Assembly (NCBI RefSeq): GCF_037893015.1
Contig: NC_133660.1
Coordinates: 281,109,067 to 281,173,066 of the forward strand
Direction: 5' to 3'
Length of the DNA: 64,000 nt
DNA from: Macrotis lagotis
Lineage: Eukaryota > Chordata > Mammalia > Peramelemorphia > Peramelidae
The notes under the pieces were generated by a model. It ran no database searches. It saw only the letters and a list, made by a program, of their open reading frames with translations, and was not told the DNA's origin. Numbering within the stretch: position 1 is the stretch's first letter; every line of letters begins with the position of its first letter. The position numbers and the translations under genes were made by a program. Below, piece by piece: positions 47,736-59,480 of the stretch.

Positions 47736-48570
47736 GATGAAGTTGTGAACTGATCCAACCATTCTGGAGAGCAATTGGGAAATATGCCTAAAAGGCTATA
47801 CTCTTTGATCCAGAAAATCCAATTATTAGGTCTATAGCCCAAAGAGATCATTAAAAAAGGGAAAGAGGGGCAGCTAGGTGGCACAGTGGATAGAGCAATA
47901 GCCCTGGAATCAAGAGAACATGAGTTCAAATCCGACCTCAGACATTTAATGGTTGCCTAGCTGTGTGGCCTTGGGCAAGCCACTTAACCCCATTGCCTTG
48001 GAAAAAAAATCTAAAAAAAAAAAGGGAAAGAACTCACATGTACAAAAAAATATGATCACAGCTCTCTGTAGTGGCAAAAAATTGGAAACTGAGGGGATGC
48101 CTGTCAATTGGGGAATGGTCAAACAAGTTGTAGTATATGAATGTTATGGAATACTTTTGTTCTGTAAAAAAATCATGAGCAGGCAAATTTCAGAAAAACC
48201 TGGAAATTCTCATATGAACTGATTCAAGTGAAGTGAACAGAACCAGGAGAACAATATACTAGCAACACTAGTAACAACATTGGGTGGTGTTCACCTATAA
48301 TTGACTCAGTTCTTAGCAGTGTACTGTGATCAAAGACAATTCTAAAGGACTTGTATTGAAAATATCCACATCCAGAGGAAAAAAAGATAGAATCTGAATA
48401 TAGGTCAAAGCAGACTATTTTCACTTGAAAATGTTTTTGTTCTAATTCTTCTCTTACAACACTAATATGGAAATATGTTTAACATGATTACACATAAATG
48501 AGCTATATCAAATTACTTGTTATGGGGAGGGAAAAGCAAAAAAGAGGGGGGGGGGAATTTGGAACTCAGA
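47736..48570 (+). mobile_element. Marsupial L1 3' end, split by a SINE
   Basis: The order gagcaattgggaaatatgcc, gggatgcctgtcaattgggg, aatggtcaaacaagttgtag, agaaaaacctggaaattctc, catccagaggaaaaaaagat and actaatatggaaatatgttt is the usual marsupial L1 3' region. A SINE splits it at 47867-48017. Confidence 0.8.
47867..48017 (+). mobile_element. Marsupial SINE inside an L1 end, with 14-bp target-site duplication
   Basis: A full copy from ggggcagctaggtggcacag to an A tail. The duplication aaaaaagggaaaga lies at 47853-47866 and 48018-48031. Confidence 0.92.
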
Positions 48571-48584
48571 ACTAATGATGGAGT

Positions 48585-49140
48585 TCTTGTCAGTTTAATG
48601 CGTTTGATTATCCTTTGATTCAGTAATATCACTACTAGATCTGTATTCCAAAGAGATCATGAAAGAGGGTAAAAAATTCACACAAACAAAAAGACATAAC
48701 AGCTCTTTTCTTAGGGTCTGAATGCAAACCAAAGCAGACTATTTTCACTTTTTTTTTTTTAGGTTTTTGCAAGGCAGTGGGGTTAAGTGACTTGCCCAAG
48801 GCCACACAGCTAGGTCATTATGAAGTGTCTGAGGCTGAATTTGTACTCAGGTCCTCCTGACTCCAGGGCTGGTGCTCTATCCACTGTGCCACCTAGCCAC
48901 CCCTGTTTTCACTTTTTAAAAATTGTTCTTTACATTTTTGTTCTCATGGTTCTTCCTGTTCTGATTTTTTTCACAGTGTGATTAACTTGGAAACATGTGT
49001 AATGTGATTGTGCATGTAGAGCTGATAAAAGATTGCTGTTTTAGGGAGGGGGAAGAGAAAAGGGGGAGGGAGGGAGAAAAATTTCCAAGAATGATTGTGA
49101 AAACTATCTCTTCGTGTAGTTGGAAAAACTTTTAAAAATA
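48585..49140 (+). mobile_element. Marsupial L1 3' end, split by a SINE
   Basis: The left part has tttgattcagtaatatcact and gcagactattttcact. The right part has ttggaaacatgtgtaatgtg, tgaaaactatctcttcgtgt and agttggaaaaactttt. The SINE at 48754-48905 lies between. Confidence 0.75.
48754..48905 (-). mobile_element. Marsupial SINE, reverse, inside an L1 end
   Basis: A full reverse copy. The duplication ttttcacttttt lies at 48742-48753 and 48906-48917, although the left copy merges with the T-rich tail. Confidence 0.9.
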
Positions 49141-49144
49141 AGCC

Positions 49145-49490
49145 ATTAGAATGCCATCCACATCCAGAAAAAGAACTATGAAATCTGAATATAGAGCAAA
49201 GAATACTTTTAACAAACTTTTTATGTTTCTCTCTCATGACTCTTTTTCACTTAATTCTAATTTTTTTTTCACAACATGACTAATATGGAAATATTTTTAA
49301 CACAATTGTACACAATGCAACACAGATCAGATTGGTCACCGCCATAGGGAGGGGATAGGGAAGAGAGGGTAGTAGAAAAATGTGGAACTCAAAAGCTTGA
49401 AAAAGGATGAAGGTTGAAAACTATCTTTGCATGTAATTAAAAAAAATAAAGAAAGAATAACAAACAAAAAAACAAATAAATCATTAGAAG
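49145..49490 (+). mobile_element. Marsupial L1 3' end
   Basis: The run catccacatccagaaaaaga, catgactaatatggaaatat, gggaggggatagggaagaga and gaaaactatctttgcatgta, ending in an A-rich tail, is a short L1 3' end. Confidence 0.78.
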
Positions 49491-52400
49491 GGGCATTAAA
49501 AATAATGGCCCTAGGTCCTTGGGGGGTTGGGGGAGAAGGGGGAATCCTTTCCTTCAATCTCGTTATTAAGTTCCTCCCCTTATAAGTCTCAGTTTCCCCA
49601 AATGGGTCTAACATTTATTCTCTTGCTGGGCACTGTGAGGATGGGGCTTTGGGAAGCCCCTCAGAACAGGCAGGGCTGAGATCCGACTCGGGGATTCTTG
49701 GGACCTCCTATAAGGCTCACAGTCATTATTTATTCTCGTTCCCAAATATTCCTGTGATGTTGCCAAGGTCTTAGCTATCATGCCAGTTTTATAATGGAGG
49801 GAAGAGAGGTCCAGAGAGATCTGGAGACTTGACCTCTAGGTCACAGAGAAAGGCAATGGCAGAGTTAGGCCTGTTGCCAGTGGCTTTGGATGAATTACTT
49901 CAGTTTCTGAGCCTCAGGGTCCCCTTCTGTAATGTGAGGTAGTTGGGCAAGATGACTCTGAAGGGCCCCTCCAGGCCTGAAATTCCCGGTTGTCTTCTAT
50001 TAACAGAAGAAGACATTCATGTTGGTAGAAAGATCCACTCCCATTGTCTTCAGAGTCATTGTGACTGAAGGCTGAAATGAACCTTGACCAACATCAAAGG
50101 GGAGCAGACCCAAGTCATTGTAGATGGCCAGGATTTAATCTCACCAAAGATAAGAGGGATCAAAAGATAAGCTCTGACTGTGGATAATTGAACAGTGAGG
50201 TCTGTACCCCACCTTTGCCCCCAGGGTTGGCACTAGGCTCCCTCCACACCCCAAGATGGTTAATACTGGGCTCTACACTCTTATAAGGTAGCCTTGTCTC
50301 TAATTGGAACACTAATTTGCAAGCCCATCCAGCTTGCCCATTCCCAGCACTCAAAGGAGCTCAAAGTAGTCTCCTCCATCATCCTGACGTAGATACCCCT
50401 CTTTTCCTCTGGACCCAGAAAGGCATCTAGGAGTAACCATCTATCTCTGGTACTAGATCCATGAGCCATGTGGGCCACAGATTGAGAACTAGAAGGGACC
50501 TTCGGGATCAAGTCCATTGACCCTTTGAGGCTGGGTGACTTCAATAGAAAAATTATCCCGGGGAGGACAGTGAAGGTGTGAGAAGGAAATGTGACTCAGG
50601 CTAACGGGAAGGATACCAAGAGGTTGGACGTGACTCTGAAACCTCTTCCCTGTGACACAGCAGGAATACTTTCACTCAGTAGAGTTGGAGGGTGTGAGAC
50701 ATAATGAGCAACCATCATGATATAATGAGCAACCATTATGATATACAACCAAGTGTGTATTAACACAGAGAAAAAAAGCTAATTGCTCCCAAGGGAGTTA
50801 TTTCTGAATTAGCTTTCTGGGTGCAGATCATTGTGTACTTAGAGGAAAGGTCAAAACCAACACCAAATTAAACAAAAACTACAGACAGGAAGGCACTGCC
50901 TATGATTGCAGCAGCTCCAATCTGAACTATTCAAATAATCCTTTGACACTGAAAATGGGAATAGGAAAAAGGTGAAGTCACAATTAGAATTACACAAGAC
51001 CTAGCAGCAGTTACATTAAATGACTGCAGGTCTTGGATCACTACATGCCCAAGAGCAAAAGAACTGGGGTTTCAGTCGGTAACATCAATCCCAGCAAAAT
51101 TGAGCATAATCCTAAATGAGAAAAATAGATACTCTATGAATTGCCTGACTTTCAGAATTTTGTTGCAAAAAGACCTGAACTTCATAGAAAATTTGACATA
51201 TAAGATCCAAGAGAAATATACAATAAACATCAAAGACTAATTATAAGGGACTTTATTATTTACACATGGAAATGCATATGTCCCAAATTATTATTGGTGA
51301 CTGTGTGGTTTGAAGGAAAGATTGGGATAGAACTGAGTAAAATGGGATTCTTTCAAGTGAAATAGTGTAGGACCAGATCCACTCTTGTGCAAAGGAGATG
51401 TGAAAGGAAGAATTGGTTAGATGGGGAAAGTGAGCTGGTAGTTCTAGACACCTGCTCTCATTGGGAATGGGCTGAAGAAGGAATAATTCACACACACACA
51501 CGTGGTAAAGCCTTTTAAATTGAGAAAGAAATAGGAGAGCTAGGGAGAGTACTGAGTTAGAAGATGGGGAGTAAGATAAAGGGGCCTATAGGAGAGTGTG
51601 TAGGTAGTGGGAAGAGGGCTATAGAAGGGTGTGGAAGGGAGGGGCTCTTGGAAGCGTGAGGAACAGGAGAAGCAAAGTAGAGGACTGAAGAGGGTTGTTG
51701 TTTTCAAGAAATGTAAAAATGAGAGCTACACAAAAACCAATATAGAGTTATCTATGGATATTTTTGTAAATATATCTCTATGTATAAATGTGTACGTATG
51801 AAGATATGTGTGTAAATAGGTAATTTAGGGGTGTATATGTGAATGTGAGTAAATGTGTCTATGTGTCTACATACATGTAAATGTATGTAAATATCCATGC
51901 TTAATTGTAGCCTTGGGGAGGGAAAGGAAAAAAATAAACTGTTCACTAGAGAGAACAGAAGGAAACCAATAAGGAACCAAAGAGGGACAATTTTGAACAC
52001 ATATACTATTTATTATAAAAACTCTCTTAAAATAGAAATTTATTGCTTTCTAGTATGAATCCTTTCCTGTGTTTTGCTGTGCACACAACAAAGTTTTTTC
52101 TTATTTTGTATCTAAATTTAAGAAATAAAAATAAAAAAAGAAAACCCCATTCCCTTTTAATTTAATCTATCTAATACTGTAAACAAAGTACAAAGAGCCC
52201 AGTAATGGCCTTGGCCCCAAAACATTTGATTTTCCTTGCCAAGCAGCCAAGACCAAATATTTGGAAAGTGCTCCAGAGGAAGATGGCAGATTAGTGGTAT
52301 CACTTTACAAAACAGGAAGAGGCTATGGGGAAGAAAACAAGCTCACAGCAAAACTTAGCTAAACCAAATCATCCCAAAACATCAATAGGTGAAATGTCAG

Positions 52401-52560
52401 GAAGACAGCAAAGAAGCCAAAAACATAGATTTTTTGTAATAAAGAGTCTCAATAATAATCTAGTTTCACCATCAATAGTAAAACCATCGTGTTCAGATTC
52501 TCACATCTCAGTGTCTGTTGTGTTTTATGAGACAATGGGCTAAGACTTTAAGAGTTTAGA
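49491..52560. other. Intergenic stretch without recognisable genes
   Basis: Weak MIR pieces lie at about 49760-49870 (-) and 49890-49985 (+). The part from 50800 to 51720 reads like an old interspersed repeat (gagcataatcctaaatgaga is reminiscent of marsupial repeat sequence), but I cannot name it. The part 51750-51910 is TATG-rich simple sequence. Confidence 0.45.
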
Positions 52561-52569
52561 GCCTTTCTC

Positions 52570-54000
52570 TTTCTGGTTACCTTTCATCTACTCTGTGTGT
52601 ATTTGACGGTCTCCTCCCTTGACCCCTTCAGACTCCATTTCAAGTCTGCGCTGTGCTCTTCTCTGGAGTCCATTTTCTTCTTAGCCTATCACTGTAAAAA
52701 CTCACCATCCATGGCCTTTCTTCTCATGTATTTACTCAACAAAGATGGAGAAAAATCACACAACCATGATGTTACATAATGTCCCTTGCTGCTAAGCAAT
52801 TTTTTATATACCCTAATTCACTCTCCCACTTTCCACTGCAGCTCTTCCAAAGCTTCTCCTCCTTCCTCAAACCTCCCATGATTCCCTCTTCTCATTTGAG
52901 AACGTTGGCTCAAATGTCACTGAAAAAATGGAGGTCATTTCCTACAAGTTTCCTCTTTTCTCCTTCTCTTCATCTCGCATCGTCTCTGCCACAATTTCCT
53001 CCATTATGTCATCTAATATAATGAGATGGTCCTTCTCTAAAAGGTCTGCATCCATGAGTAATCCCACTCCATCCTCTCTTCTCCAGCAGATTGTCCCTTT
53101 GCGCATCCCTATTCTCTCACTAATCTTCAATCTCTCCCAGTCTACTGGTCGCTTTCCTATGCCATAACCTCATCCTCAAAACCCCTTCCTTGATCCTCCT
53201 ATTTCTGCTAACTATTGTCCTGGGGGGAACCTAAGTGGCACACTGGCCTTGGAGTTAGGAGTACCTGAGTTCAAATCTGGCCTCAGACACTTAACACTTA
53301 ATAATTATCTAGCCGTGTGGCCTTGAGCAAACCACTTTACCCCATTGCCTTGAAAAATCTAAAAAAAAAAAACTAACTATTGTCCCATAGCTCTCCTCCA
53401 TTTCAAGGTTAAATGCTCTAATCAGCACCTCATTTTCTTGGCTCTCATTCTCTTCTTATTCTCAGTAGACTGTTTTCTGACCTCATCATTCCACCAAAAC
53501 TCTCCAATGTTACTAGTAACCCTTTCCCTGTCAAATACAGTAGACTTTTCTCAGTCATCATCCTTGACTTTAGTGTAGTCTTTGACACTAGTGGCTGAAC
53601 TTCCTCTCTTCCTTAATCCTCTCTACTCTAGATTTTCATGACCCTTCCTCTCTCCTGGTTTTTCTCATATCTCTTTGTTTCCTTCTCAGTCTCTTTTGCT
53701 GGATCTTATTATGCCGACATATTAACCATGGATGTTCTCCAAGGCCCTGTCCTCTAGTCTATACTTTTTTACTAGTATTCTCATCATTGGGCTCCTCATT
53801 ATTATGGATTCAAGATTTTCCGAAAGCTAATCATTTATCAAGCCCCAACTTTCTCCTGACTTTCAGACATGTATATCCAGTTGCCTATTGGAAATCTTGA
53901 ATTAGATGTCCTATTGCTATCTTAAAATCATATAAGCAAAACTGAATTCATTATATTTTACCACCAAATCTCTTCTTCCTACACTCCCTATTATTTTTTC
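52570..54000 (+). pseudogene. L2-type LINE reverse transcriptase relic
   Basis: Sense-strand fragments of an L2/CR1-clade reverse transcriptase are readable. One is ANYCPIALL around the SINE break at 53208-53385 (family NYRPISLL). Another is MDVLQGPVL near 53730 (family VGVPQGSVLGP). A third is SKTEFIIF near 53935 (family KTELIIF). Stops and frameshifts are frequent, so it is dead. Confidence 0.7.
53221..53372 (+). mobile_element. Marsupial SINE inside the L2 relic, with 13-bp target-site duplication
   Basis: A copy with a shortened head (aacctaagtggcacactggc) and A-rich tail. The duplication ctaactattgtcc lies at 53208-53220 and 53373-53385. Confidence 0.92.
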
Positions 54001-54002
54001 TT

Positions 54003-54095
54003 TTTAAAACTTTTCTTGTTTATTTTTTCAATTATATTTAAAGATAGGTTTCATTTTTATAAAGTTTTCTTTCTCCCGTCCATTATAAATGACTC
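54003..54095 (-). mobile_element. LINE 3' end fragment, reverse
   Basis: The run tttttcaattatatttaaag, ataggtttcatttttat looks like the complement of a marsupial L1 tail. Short and uncertain. Confidence 0.4.
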
Positions 54096-54863
54096 ATTAA
54101 TTATAAAAACTTAGTCTGGTGTTTTAAATGGTTTTTGTTAACTTTTCTGCAGAAAAGGGCTATTCCCCTAATGGGAAAAAACTCTGAATGGTGACAATGT
54201 CCAGTCATATATATAATTTTAAAGGCTTTCTTCTCTCCTCCAAACCAGCCATTGGTCTGAATCATCAGAGGTGCAATCTAATCAATACAAGGAGCCTCAG
54301 TCATCACGGTGGGGAACCTCATTAAGCCAGAACACTTGCAGAGGTCAGAGACCCTAGGTCAACTAGTTGGACTAGTTGGAGCAGGTCTGGTCTAATCTCA
54401 GGTCCGATCAGGTTGGGAGACTTCTCCCAGTTCTGTGATTGGTGGAGTCAATTCCTTTATCTCCCCTTTTGTCTTACTCTCACCTACCTATAGGCACAAT
54501 AGCCATAGACAGACCCTAGTCTTTGTAAAGTATATCTTAAATAACCTCCTCCCAGTGGAAACCAAACACCCTATATTCCTTAGGACCATAAGTAATCTGT
54601 TAAAGGTCATTCATATACATTTTGGTTACACATGATTTCCCTATTAGACCCCAGAAAAAGGTGTTGATTGATATAGGTAGCAGGATGGTGGCCATGGAAG
54701 TTGAAATCCAATAAGGAGTTGTGTAACAAATCACATGCCATGGTGCCTTACTGATAAGGGAGGAAGAAAAACCAATTCAAAGGCCAAGAAATTCCCACAG
54801 CATCCAGACCCCCCACCACTAACTCTATTTCCTATCAAATCAGTCTATGGAGTTGGTTTAGTT

Positions 54864-55057
54864 CTTGTCCTTTGTAGTGGAAGAAGACCAAAAGAAGATT
54901 AAAAAAAAAGTGAAGTCCATGGAGTAGAAAAGGTTCTGGAAAAGACAAGTGAGGAGGATGCCTTGCACAGACTACCCCTCATCATAATAAGTGTGATTCT
55001 GCAAGTCACATCATCAGGCACTTGGTGGATATGGTCCTCTTTGATAACAAAGGACAA
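54864..55057. repeat. Element with inverted ends (old SINE tails)
   Basis: The left end at 54864-54889 is the near-complement of the right end at 55033-55057 (ggtcctctttgataacaaag). Both resemble the end of the older long-tailed marsupial SINE, whose forward body (gcaagtcacatcatcaggca) precedes the right end. Confidence 0.5.
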
Positions 55058-55074
55058 TTATATTATTAGAGGTT

Positions 55075-55486
55075 TTTGATTGATATTTTATTTTATTTTT
55101 CCAATTACATGCATATACACATTTCTTTTTAAGCTACATAATTTCCTCCCACCCTCCCTTCTCACTCCCTTCCCTCAGTGGTGAATACTGTCCATACACA
55201 TCTGTGTTTAACATGCATACTTTTTCGGTATGAGGAACTGGGATTAAGGGAAAAGAAAGAAAACCGTGAGATAGGAATGATACGGATAAGAGAATATTGT
55301 TAAAAAGTAACTGTAGTGTTAATGATCATTATTGTTATTAGTCACACTGTGAGAAGAAGAATCAGAATGCGGGGGCCTACAAGAAGGAACAAAGCAAAAA
55401 CCAAATCTAAAAAGGTGAAAATAGTCTACTTTGATCTGCGTTCAGATTCTGCCAATTATTTCCCTGGATGTGTTTCCCATTACCAC
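55075..55486 (-). mobile_element. Marsupial L1 3' end, reverse
   Basis: The reverse order of an L1 end is visible: ttttccaattacatgcatat, acatgcatactttttcggta, ctactttgatctgcgttcag and attccctggatgtg-like sequence near 55460. Confidence 0.7.
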
Positions 55487-55494
55487 TAAGAGAA

Positions 55495-56090
55495 CCACCA
55501 CTCTTCCAGTCACCCAAGCTTGAAACCTCAGTATTGTCCTCCCCCTTTACCAATTCCTGTCAATTCTTTTTTCACGTCTCTGATCTACCCATCCTCTGAT
55601 GCCACCACCCTGTCACAGGCCCTCATCACCTCTCACCTGCACTCTCACCATAGTCCTGCCTGGGGGACAGGGTGGCTGCCTGCCTCAGTCTCTCCTTCCC
55701 TCCAATCCATCCTCCATTTAGCCCCCAAAGTGATCTTCCTAAACACATCTGACCTTGTCATTCTCCCCTCTATAAATTCTCCCTGTTACACAGGGGATAA
55801 AATGGAAGTTATTTCTATCATTTCTATCACCTTTCTCCCATGGTCCCCTACACCTCTCGCACCTCATTGGTGCCTCTCCTTTCCCAGGCTTTCTTCACAT
55901 CCCAGCTAGAATCCCATTTTCTACAAGAAGCCTCTCCGCATCCCCGCTCAAAGCTAGTGCCTCCCTCTAAGATTTGAGCTCCCTGAGGGTGGATACCAAT
56001 CTTTTGTTTTTACCTTTCTTTGAGTCCCGAGCTCCAAGCACAGTGCCTTCCTGGCACAGGGGCAGCATTAATAAAGGCAGCATCAATCAA
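55495..56090 (+). mobile_element. L2-type LINE 3' end
   Basis: The run ttccagtcacccaagcttga, aacctcagtattgtcctcc, ccctcatcacctctcacctg, cccaaagtgatcttcctaaa and the tail agcacagtgccttcctggca is the 3' part of an L2-like element. It probably continues the relic that stops near 54000. Confidence 0.7.
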
Positions 56091-56329
56091 AGTCAGGAAG
56101 AGCAGTTGGTTGGGCAAGATCAAGGATATATTAAGAACTCAAACTCTGAAAGCAAAGAATTATGTTACAGGATATCTATGTCAAAAGAAAGGGGGGAAAA
56201 ACCCCCAAAACAAATCTCAACAACTCCCCCATAGTATTGTTGCCAAGAGGAGGAAAAAAACAAATGGGAGATAAAGGTTTATTGTCTACACATGATATGC
56301 AGTTGGCCTGTCTGCTGAATTACTCTATT

Positions 56330-56477
56330 AATACTTATATCAATCAAAAGATCACAAAGTGGGAAAGACCTTCAGTGCCATTTATCCAGCCTTTCATTTT
56401 ATGGAGGAGGAAACAAAGATCCAGAAAGATTGTTACTCGCCCACCTTTACACAGATAGTTAAGTAACAGAGGCAGGA
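56330..56477 (-). mobile_element. MIR relic, reverse
   Basis: The run cattttatggaggaggaaac, acagatagttaagtaacaga and ggcaggatttt follows the reverse MIR order. Confidence 0.5.
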
Positions 56478-57015
56478 TTTTTTAAAAAATATTTTTATTT
56501 TTTCCAATTACATACCAAAGCAATTTTTAATATTTTTAAAAGTTTGAATTCCAAATTTTCTCCTCTCCTTTTCTCTTTGTCTCTCTGTCTCTGTCTATCA
56601 GTTTGTCTGTCTTTGTTTCTCTCTCCTCTCCTCTTTCTCACTGAGAAGGCAAGCAATTGGATATAAGTTATATATGTACAACCATGCAAAATATATTTCC
56701 ATATTAATCATGTTAGCATGGAAAACACAGAGAAAAAAATCCCAAGAAAAATAAAATTTTTAAAAGTCTGTTTTGATCTGCACTCAGAGTCTTACCATTT
56801 GTTTTTCTGGAGGCAGAGAAGTGTTTACCATCATCAGTCCTTGGGAACTGTCTCAGGTCTATATTACCTAGTCACTAAGACATTCACAAGTGATCATTGT
56901 TTCCAAGTTGCTGTTACTGTGTACAGGTTCTCCTGGTTCTGTCTGCTTCACTCTGCATCAGTTCATGTAAGTCTTCCAGCTTTTTCTGAAAGCATTCTAC
57001 TTGTCCTGAGAGGTA
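56478..57015 (-). mobile_element. Marsupial L1 3' end, reverse
   Basis: The run tttttccaattacataccaa, ccatattaatcatgttagca, tctgttttgatctgcactca, ctcctggttctgtctgcttc and actctgcatcagttcatgta is the complement of the L1 3' region. A TC-rich stretch lies inside at 56568-56640. Confidence 0.78.
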
Positions 57016-57973
57016 GGATTTTGAGCTTCTGAGATCACTTTACAATCTCTCCTCAATCAATCAGTCATTTATTATTTGCCATTTAGTATCAGTCATTTAT
57101 TAGTATTATTTTTATATTATCATCCATTGGTATTTATTCATTGCCTGTCATGTGCCCAACACTGAGGATATAACAATCAAAATGCAAAATTCCTGGTCTC
57201 CAGGAGCTTCCATTCTATGGTGGCCAGTGAACTAGACCTCAAATGGAATTAGAGGCAGAGAGCAGCCTGGATTGTCTTTGAGAAGCATTCTGATTCTCTC
57301 GACAAAGCCAGGCTGCTCCTTGGAATAAAAACCTCATAGGCTACAATTTATAGACTACCATTGGCTTCTGAAGATCCGAATGGTGGTGGATCCAAAGAGC
57401 AAGGAAAGCTATTTGGTGCATATAGTGGACTGAAGAATATTTCCAGTGATGTCTTATCTGTAGAGGTGGCAAAGCAATGTCATCCAGGAGGTAGGTTTGT
57501 CATGGAAGGGGATGGGCAGCAGAGAAGCCAGAGGGAGGCTCTTACGGGATCACCCTAGGACCTTGGTCTTTACAGAGGGTTTCTAGAAGAAGAGTGCTAG
57601 AATGTTCCCCAGCAAAGACAGTAAGGACTGTCTATAGCCATAGGGATGAGACTTCCCCCACCCCATCCTTCAACATAGTGAAACAGATAAAGAGCTTTTA
57701 ACTCCTCTAAGTCATGATGCTCATTTGTCAGATAAGGAAACTAAAATTTACCCAAGAATTCAAATATATGTGTATTTTTTTTTAATTATAGCAACCTCTT
57801 GGGGTCATTTCCTTAATTCACATTTGGACTAGCAGGTTGAGTTCCCTGAGAGTAATAATTTGTGTTTCCTTTAGGGTTCTGGAACCCTGAAGGGTTGAGG
57901 TTTTACCTACTACAGCTTCTGAGCCCCCACCAGTGTGCTTCTCATTATCAAATAAGCAATTGAACTTCATTAG

Positions 57974-58133
57974 CCTTTTTTGTTTGTTTGTTTATTTTTG
58001 CAAGGTAATGGGGTTAAGTGACTTGCCCAAGGTCACACAGCCAGATAATTATTAAGTGTCTAAGATTGGATTTGAACTCAGGTCCTCCTGACTCCAGGGC
58101 TGGCACTCTATCCACTGTGCCACCAAGCTGCCC
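57974..58133 (-). mobile_element. Marsupial SINE, reverse
   Basis: A T/TTTG-rich tail, gcaaggtaatggggttaagt, cttgcccaaggtcacacagc and a head complement (gtgccaccaagctgcccc) are present. The short repeat cattagc(c)ttt flanks it. Confidence 0.9.
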
Positions 58134-58516
58134 CATTAGCTTTCACCAAAGAGATTTACCAAAAAATTATAGCAAGAACAGTTGGAACAACATAATTCCC
58201 TCAGACAAGTACATTCTCCCTTGAATAGGCAAAATACCTAAGCAGAATCAGCTCAGACTTCAAGTACATAGATGTGGAACCAAAGGTTACCTCAAGACTC
58301 TGGAAGTCCCTTTCTCCCTTTGTGGAGTCTTATGAAATTCTTAAAATGTAGCTCCTTGATGAATACCTCTGCTGAGAGAGTCAACAAACAGCATTTCTCT
58401 GTCACAATTGCCATCCTCCAGTGACTGTTTTCCCATAGGTGTCTCTAGGCACTTCCTCTCAGTATTATGAACTCTGCCACTAACTTCACATGTCATTACA
58501 ATCCCTGATTATGAGG

Positions 58517-58755
58517 CAATTGATGAAACAATAGATAGATGGATCTAGAATCAGGAAGTTAAAATCCAGTTTCAGACATATGCCAGCTAAGTGACCCTAG
58601 ACGAGTCACTTAACCTCTGTCTACCTCAGTTTCTTCAACTGTAGAGTGAAGGAATAATGATAGCCTTTAACCTCACAGGATAGCTGTGAGAATTCAATGT
58701 GGTGGTATTTGAAAAGTCTGGCACACAGTAGGCCCTGCCTAAATGCTTATTCCAT
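58517..58755 (+). mobile_element. MIR, near full length
   Basis: The run ggatctagaatcaggaagtt, aagtgaccctagacgagtca, cttaacctctgtctacctca, ctgtgagaattcaatgtgg and ctggcacacagtaggccctg follows the complete forward MIR order. Confidence 0.72.
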
Positions 58756-59359
58756 TCCATTCCATGTTCTCATCTCACACTTGGGCATTCTCATCTTGGA
58801 ATACTCATTCCCCTAAAATCAGGAAAGAATTAAACATAAAAGAAGCAAGAAAACCAGGGGTATGTGGAGTCTTAATAGCTACAGGACAGTCACCCTTTCC
58901 CCCATCCAGAAGGTTGTAGAAATTCTTAGTTGTTTTGTTCGAAGGGCTGGTGAGGTAATAGAGTTAAGTGATTTGTCCAGAGTCACAAACTAGTGTCACT
59001 GGGTCACTTCGCTGCCTCTGATCATAGAAATTATTGCCTCATTCAGTGTCAGGAAGAGGAAAAAAGAGAGATTTCCAGGCAGCCCCTTTTGTCTGTGAGC
59101 TCAGTTTCTGGCTCAGCATCTTCTCATTGCTTTTTCCTGACTCCTCAGCCAATTACTAGACTTTTTGTCTTCCCAGAGCACCAGTCCTCCAAGTCTGTTG
59201 GGTTGTATTGGACCCTGGCCAGGGATCTCTTCAAAGATTCTGTATATCCCACCAGGAAGGACAAATCTAGATCCTCTTTGGAAGGTCTTCCTCCCCTTCC
59301 TCCCCATTCCCAAAGACAAGCATTTTCAATATGTTCAGATTTATGTTAGATGTTGAAGA

Positions 59360-59480
59360 TGGTGGATTCCAGCCTCTTCATTTTACATAGAAACTGAGAC
59401 CCTTAGCAGTGAAGTGACTTGCTTAGGGTCACCGGGATAGTCACATCAGAGCCAGGATTAGAGCCTTGGTCTTGCATTGC
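59360..59480 (-). mobile_element. MIR relic, reverse
   Basis: The run cattttacatagaaactgag, gtgaagtgacttgcttaggg and agagccaggattagagcctt follows the reverse MIR order. Confidence 0.55.
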
